Source: JBBIRM01 sp037441765 (lineage in GTDB: Bacteria > Desulfobacterota > BSN033 > UBA1163). From it: a stretch of DNA of 17,979 bases. Location of the stretch: NCBI GenBank assembly GCA_037441765.1, contig JBBIRM010000045.1:1-17979 (forward strand). Direction: 5' to 3'. Below, in pieces: positions 15,830 through 17,979 of this stretch (position 1 is its first letter; every line of letters begins with the position of its first letter). A program made the position numbers and the translations under genes. The notes under the pieces are model-generated. The model was not told the DNA's origin, ran no database searches, and saw nothing but the letters and a program-made list of their open reading frames with translations.

Positions 15830-17315
15830 CTCCCTTTCTTTCCACATATTGGGCTGCAGATTGAATCAACTTCTCTGCCTTTTTTACACCAATTCCTGGG
15901 AGGGCTGAAAGCCTCTGAACTTGAGCCTCAAGGATATCAGCGATGGTCTTAATTCCGTGGGCTCTCAATAATTCAGCAGTCTTATCCCCTATTCCTTCAA
16001 TCTGTTCAATGCCATCTGAGAGAGGGGGTTCCCCATGAGATGAGGCTTCAGGTAAGGCTTCTTGTTCAATTCCAGCCTCTCCCTCTTTCTGGGTCATTTG
16101 GAATGCAGACTCCACAATCTCCACAGCCTTTTCTTTCTCTATCTCCAAGAGTCTGGCCAACTCCTCTGGGTCTACCTCTGCCAATTCTTTGATTGAACGA
16201 AATCCCTCGTTATAGAGAATACGGCTACTCACATCTCCAATATGTGGAAGGTCTTTAAACCTTTCCAAGATCTCGCTTGAAATTTTTTCCATCTTCGACT
16301 CACTCTTGATATCCAATTTCCAGCCTGTCAGTTTGGATGCCAAGCGAACATTCTGCCCTCTCTTGCCAATGGCCAATGATAGTTGATCGTCAGCTACGAC
16401 CATTTCCATATGACGATTTTCCTCATCAATGAAGACCCTTGAGATCTTTGCAGGGGCAAGCGCATTGCACACATATTTGGTCTGGTCTTGCGACCAAGGT
16501 ATGATATCAATCCGTTCTCCCCTAAGTTCCTGAACCACATTCTGAACGCGGGAACCCTTCATTCCCACACAGGCCCCAACCGGATCGACATCCCGATTAG
16601 AACTATAAACTGAAATTTTAGCCCTCTCCCCAGGTTCTCTGGCAGCACTGATAATCTTAATTATCCCCTCGGAAATCTCTGGAACCTCCAACTCAAATAG
16701 TTTTATCAGGAATCCAGGATGTGTCCTTGAGAGGAAGATCTGAGGGCCTTTGGAATTCTTCTGGACATCGAGGATGTAGGCCCGAATTCTATCTCCCTGT
16801 CGGTAAGTCTCCCCTGGGATCTGCTCCTTTGCCAAAAGGACAGCCTCCGCTCTTCCAATATTCACATAAATATTACCCTTTTCCATTCGCTGGACGGTTC
16901 CGCTGACAATATCCCCCTTTCGGTCCTTAAACTCATTATAGATATTTTCTCTTTCCGCATCCCTTACTTTTTGAATGATGACTTGCTTTGCGGTCTGTGC
17001 ACCTATTCGACCAAAATCGGTATTCAATTTTACACCCAAACTGTCTCCGATCTCTGCCTCGCTATCAAGGGATTTTGCCTCCTCGAGGCTAATTTCCGAA
17101 TCGGGATTTTTTACCTCCTCCACCACCTGTTTGAACTGAAACAACTCCACTTCACCGATCTCTTCATTAAATCTAACTTCAATCTCACCATGGTGGCCAT
17201 ATTTTTTCCTGGAGGCAGTGAGAACAGCCTGCTCTAAGGCTTCTATGATCACCTTTCGGTCAATCCCTTTCTCCTTGACCACCTGGTCGATCACATAATT
17301 AAGATTGGTTGGCAT
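15822..17315 (-). CDS. nusA: Transcription termination/antitermination factor NusA
   Basis: Binds RNA polymerase and the nascent RNA to control pausing, intrinsic termination and antitermination. The 497-residue protein has the RNA polymerase-binding N-terminal domain (1-128), an S1 domain (about 134-198), KH1 with its loop in GACVGMKGSRV (247-257) and KH2 with AIGKRGQNVRLAS (315-327). Two C-terminal helix-hairpin-helix units follow: around LPHIGDVSSRIL (356-367) and IEGIGDKTAELL plus LPGIGVKKAEKL (439-483). This C-terminal extension resembles that of Proteobacteria and is lacking in short Gram-positive NusA. The ATG at 17315 has GAGGGGAG upstream, 17 nt after rimP. The operon leader holds a terminator hairpin that NusA itself might act on. 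Confidence 0.98.
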   Translation of the reverse strand: MPTNLNYVIDQVVKEKGIDRKVIIEALEQAVLTASRKKYGHHGEIEVRFNEEIGEVELFQFKQVVEEVKNPDSEISLEEAKSLDSEAEIGDSLGVKLNTDFGRIGAQTAKQVIIQKVRDAERENIYNEFKDRKGDIVSGTVQRMEKGNIYVNIGRAEAVLLAKEQIPGETYRQGDRIRAYILDVQKNSKGPQIFLSRTHPGFLIKLFELEVPEISEGIIKIISAAREPGERAKISVYSSNRDVDPVGACVGMKGSRVQNVVQELRGERIDIIPWSQDQTKYVCNALAPAKISRVFIDEENRHMEMVVADDQLSLAIGKRGQNVRLASKLTGWKLDIKSESKMEKISSEILERFKDLPHIGDVSSRILYNEGFRSIKELAEVDPEELARLLEIEKEKAVEIVESAFQMTQKEGEAGIEQEALPEASSHGEPPLSDGIEQIEGIGDKTAELLRAHGIKTIADILEAQVQRLSALPGIGVKKAEKLIQSAAQYVERKGDG

Positions 17316-17332
17316 CGCTTCGTCTCTCCCCT

Positions 17333-17800
17333 CTAAAATTCAATTTCCAAATTGGCTTTGGCCACGTTGGAAAGAGGAATTTGAATGATTCGGTCTTCCA
17401 CATCCAACTCGATTCGGCCTTCTAAGACCCTCAACAATTTACCACTAAAATTCCTTCTTTTTTCAATGGGTTCAAATGTCCTTACCTTTATCCTGTGCTG
17501 AAGATATTTTATAAAATCCTTTTCATTTTTTAAAGGCCGGTCAAGACCTGGCGATGAAACTTCTAAGATATAAGGATTGGGGATAAAGTCTTCTACATCC
17601 AGGTTTCTTCCTAACTCCTCACTGATATGGGCGCAATTCTCAAGGGTGATCCCCCCTTCTTTATCAATGAAAAGTCGTAACACCCATCCTCTCGACTCCC
17701 TTCGGTATTCAATGTCTACTAAATCCATCCCTTCATTTGAAAGAATTGGGCCTACGATCCCTTTCACCCGTTCTATGATACCGTTGACCAATTGTCTCAC
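17333..17800 (-). CDS. rimP: Ribosome maturation factor RimP
   Basis: Assembly factor for the 30S subunit, encoded first in the nusA-infB operon of most bacteria. The 155-residue protein has the two expected parts: an N-terminal alpha/beta domain (about 1-85, with VDIEYRRESRGWVLRLFIDK and the conserved YILEVSSPGLDRPL at 77-90) and a C-terminal small beta-barrel (about 93-155, KYLQHRIKVRTF and FSGKLL). The start is GTG at 17800; no ATG lies nearby in frame, and AAAGGG sits about 11 nt upstream. GTG starts are normal here and could hold down expression. A terminator hairpin ends 25 nt before the start codon. Confidence 0.95.
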   Translation of the reverse strand: MRQLVNGIIERVKGIVGPILSNEGMDLVDIEYRRESRGWVLRLFIDKEGGITLENCAHISEELGRNLDVEDFIPNPYILEVSSPGLDRPLKNEKDFIKYLQHRIKVRTFEPIEKRRNFSGKLLRVLEGRIELDVEDRIIQIPLSNVAKANLEIEF

Positions 17801-17825
17801 CTAATGTATCCCTTTCAGGTATTTT

Positions 17826-17856
17826 AAAAAAAAAGCGGGCAACTAAGCCCGCTTTT
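17826..17856 (-). terminator. Intrinsic terminator hairpin in the rimP-nusA leader
   Basis: On the minus strand AAAAGCGGGC (17847-17856) and GCCCGCTTTT (17831-17840) form a perfect 10-bp stem with a 6-nt loop. The descending arm runs into nine consecutive Ts (17826-17834). This is a textbook intrinsic terminator. It either ends the gene to the right (stop at 17918-17920) or acts as an attenuator before rimP. On the plus strand the trailing T run is only four, so it works better leftward. Confidence 0.85.
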
Positions 17857-17880
17857 CAGCAGACTACTTAACTAATTTAT

Positions 17881-17909
17881 TATATACTACAAAATCCAAC
17901 AAAATGCAA
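17881..17909 (-). promoter_or_regulatory. Putative promoter of the rimP-nusA-infB operon
   Basis: On the minus strand TTGCAT (17904-17909) is separated by 17 bp from TATATA (17881-17886). TATAAT (17879-17884) with a 19-bp spacer is the alternative reading. The predicted start is near 17873, upstream of the terminator hairpin, so transcripts from here must read through it to reach rimP. The surroundings are strongly AT-rich, so a chance match is possible. Confidence 0.45.
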
Positions 17910-17917
17910 GAAAAATT

Positions 17918-17979
17918 TTAAATCCCACGTAACACCTCACTCATCCTGGGAATCGGGTAGGAATGTCGGAGAAAATCTT
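17918..17979 (-). CDS. Possible 3' end of a gene entering from the right edge
   Basis: One minus-strand frame is open from the window edge to a TAA at 17918-17920 and encodes the last 19 residues DFLRHSYPIPRMSEVLRGI. The other two frames stop earlier. Its end about 62 nt before the terminator hairpin fits a gene tail followed by its terminator. It is too short to identify and may not be coding. Confidence 0.3.
   Translation of the reverse strand, partial: DFLRHSYPIPRMSEVLRGI

Noticed and set aside
1..17979. tRNA or rRNA genes, CRISPR array, insertion sequence, prophage or defence island
   Set aside because: I looked for them and saw no supporting sequence. xerD is the full-length housekeeping type in an operon, with no attachment-site repeats next to it.
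17858..17979. A tRNA gene upstream of rimP, as in E. coli (metY)
   Set aside because: The visible part has no T-arm or CCA-like 3' end before the terminator; it reads better as a gene tail plus an AT-rich promoter region.

Overview
This window looks like a core chromosomal region of a mid-GC bacterium, most likely of the Desulfobacterota (former Deltaproteobacteria). That placement is an inference. It rests on the gene order rimP-nusA-ylxR-infB-ylxP-rbfA-truB-rpsO-pnp-M16 peptidase-dut, and on a large DHH-CBS-tRNA nucleotidyltransferase fusion of the kind known from Geobacter-like bacteria and Aquifex. I see no rRNA or tRNA gene, insertion sequence, prophage, CRISPR array, or toxin-antitoxin or defence cassette.

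Right to left, 15 genes on the minus strand run from 17800 down to 1451. The first block is the transcription/translation operon: rimP, nusA, ylxR, infB, ylxP, rbfA, truB, rpsO and pnp. These cover ribosome maturation, elongation and termination control, translation initiation, tRNA modification, a ribosomal protein and RNA decay. The second block is an M16 zinc peptidase, dut, xerD, a three-part DHH/CBS/CCA-type nucleotidyltransferase, scpA and sppA: nucleotide hygiene, chromosome resolution and condensation, tRNA 3'-end maintenance and membrane proteolysis. Many junctions overlap by 1-14 nt, so translation is probably coupled. Wider gaps occur at rpsO/pnp (137 nt), xerD/cca (129 nt), scpA/sppA (148 nt) and dut/xerD (94 nt).

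The left end differs. A plus-strand family-4 uracil-DNA glycosylase gene (765-1478) converges on sppA with a 28-nt overlap of the coding ends. It is separated by a 301-nt divergent promoter region from a small secreted protein resembling the surface-adhesin-E family (53-463). Both divergent genes have recognisable sigma-70-type promoters. A third promoter-like sequence points off the left edge.

No new multi-gene system is evident. The observations most worth checking are an intrinsic-terminator hairpin in the leader of the rimP-nusA operon, with no room for a promoter between it and rimP; the DHH-CBS-nucleotidyltransferase fusion, together with the absence of a stand-alone DHH gene between rbfA and truB; an inverted repeat just after the predicted start point of the small secreted gene; and scpA without an adjacent scpB. 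Several gene starts were set inward of the longest open frame, on Shine-Dalgarno and family-length grounds: sppA, scpA, the nucleotidyltransferase, rpsO, ylxP and ylxR.
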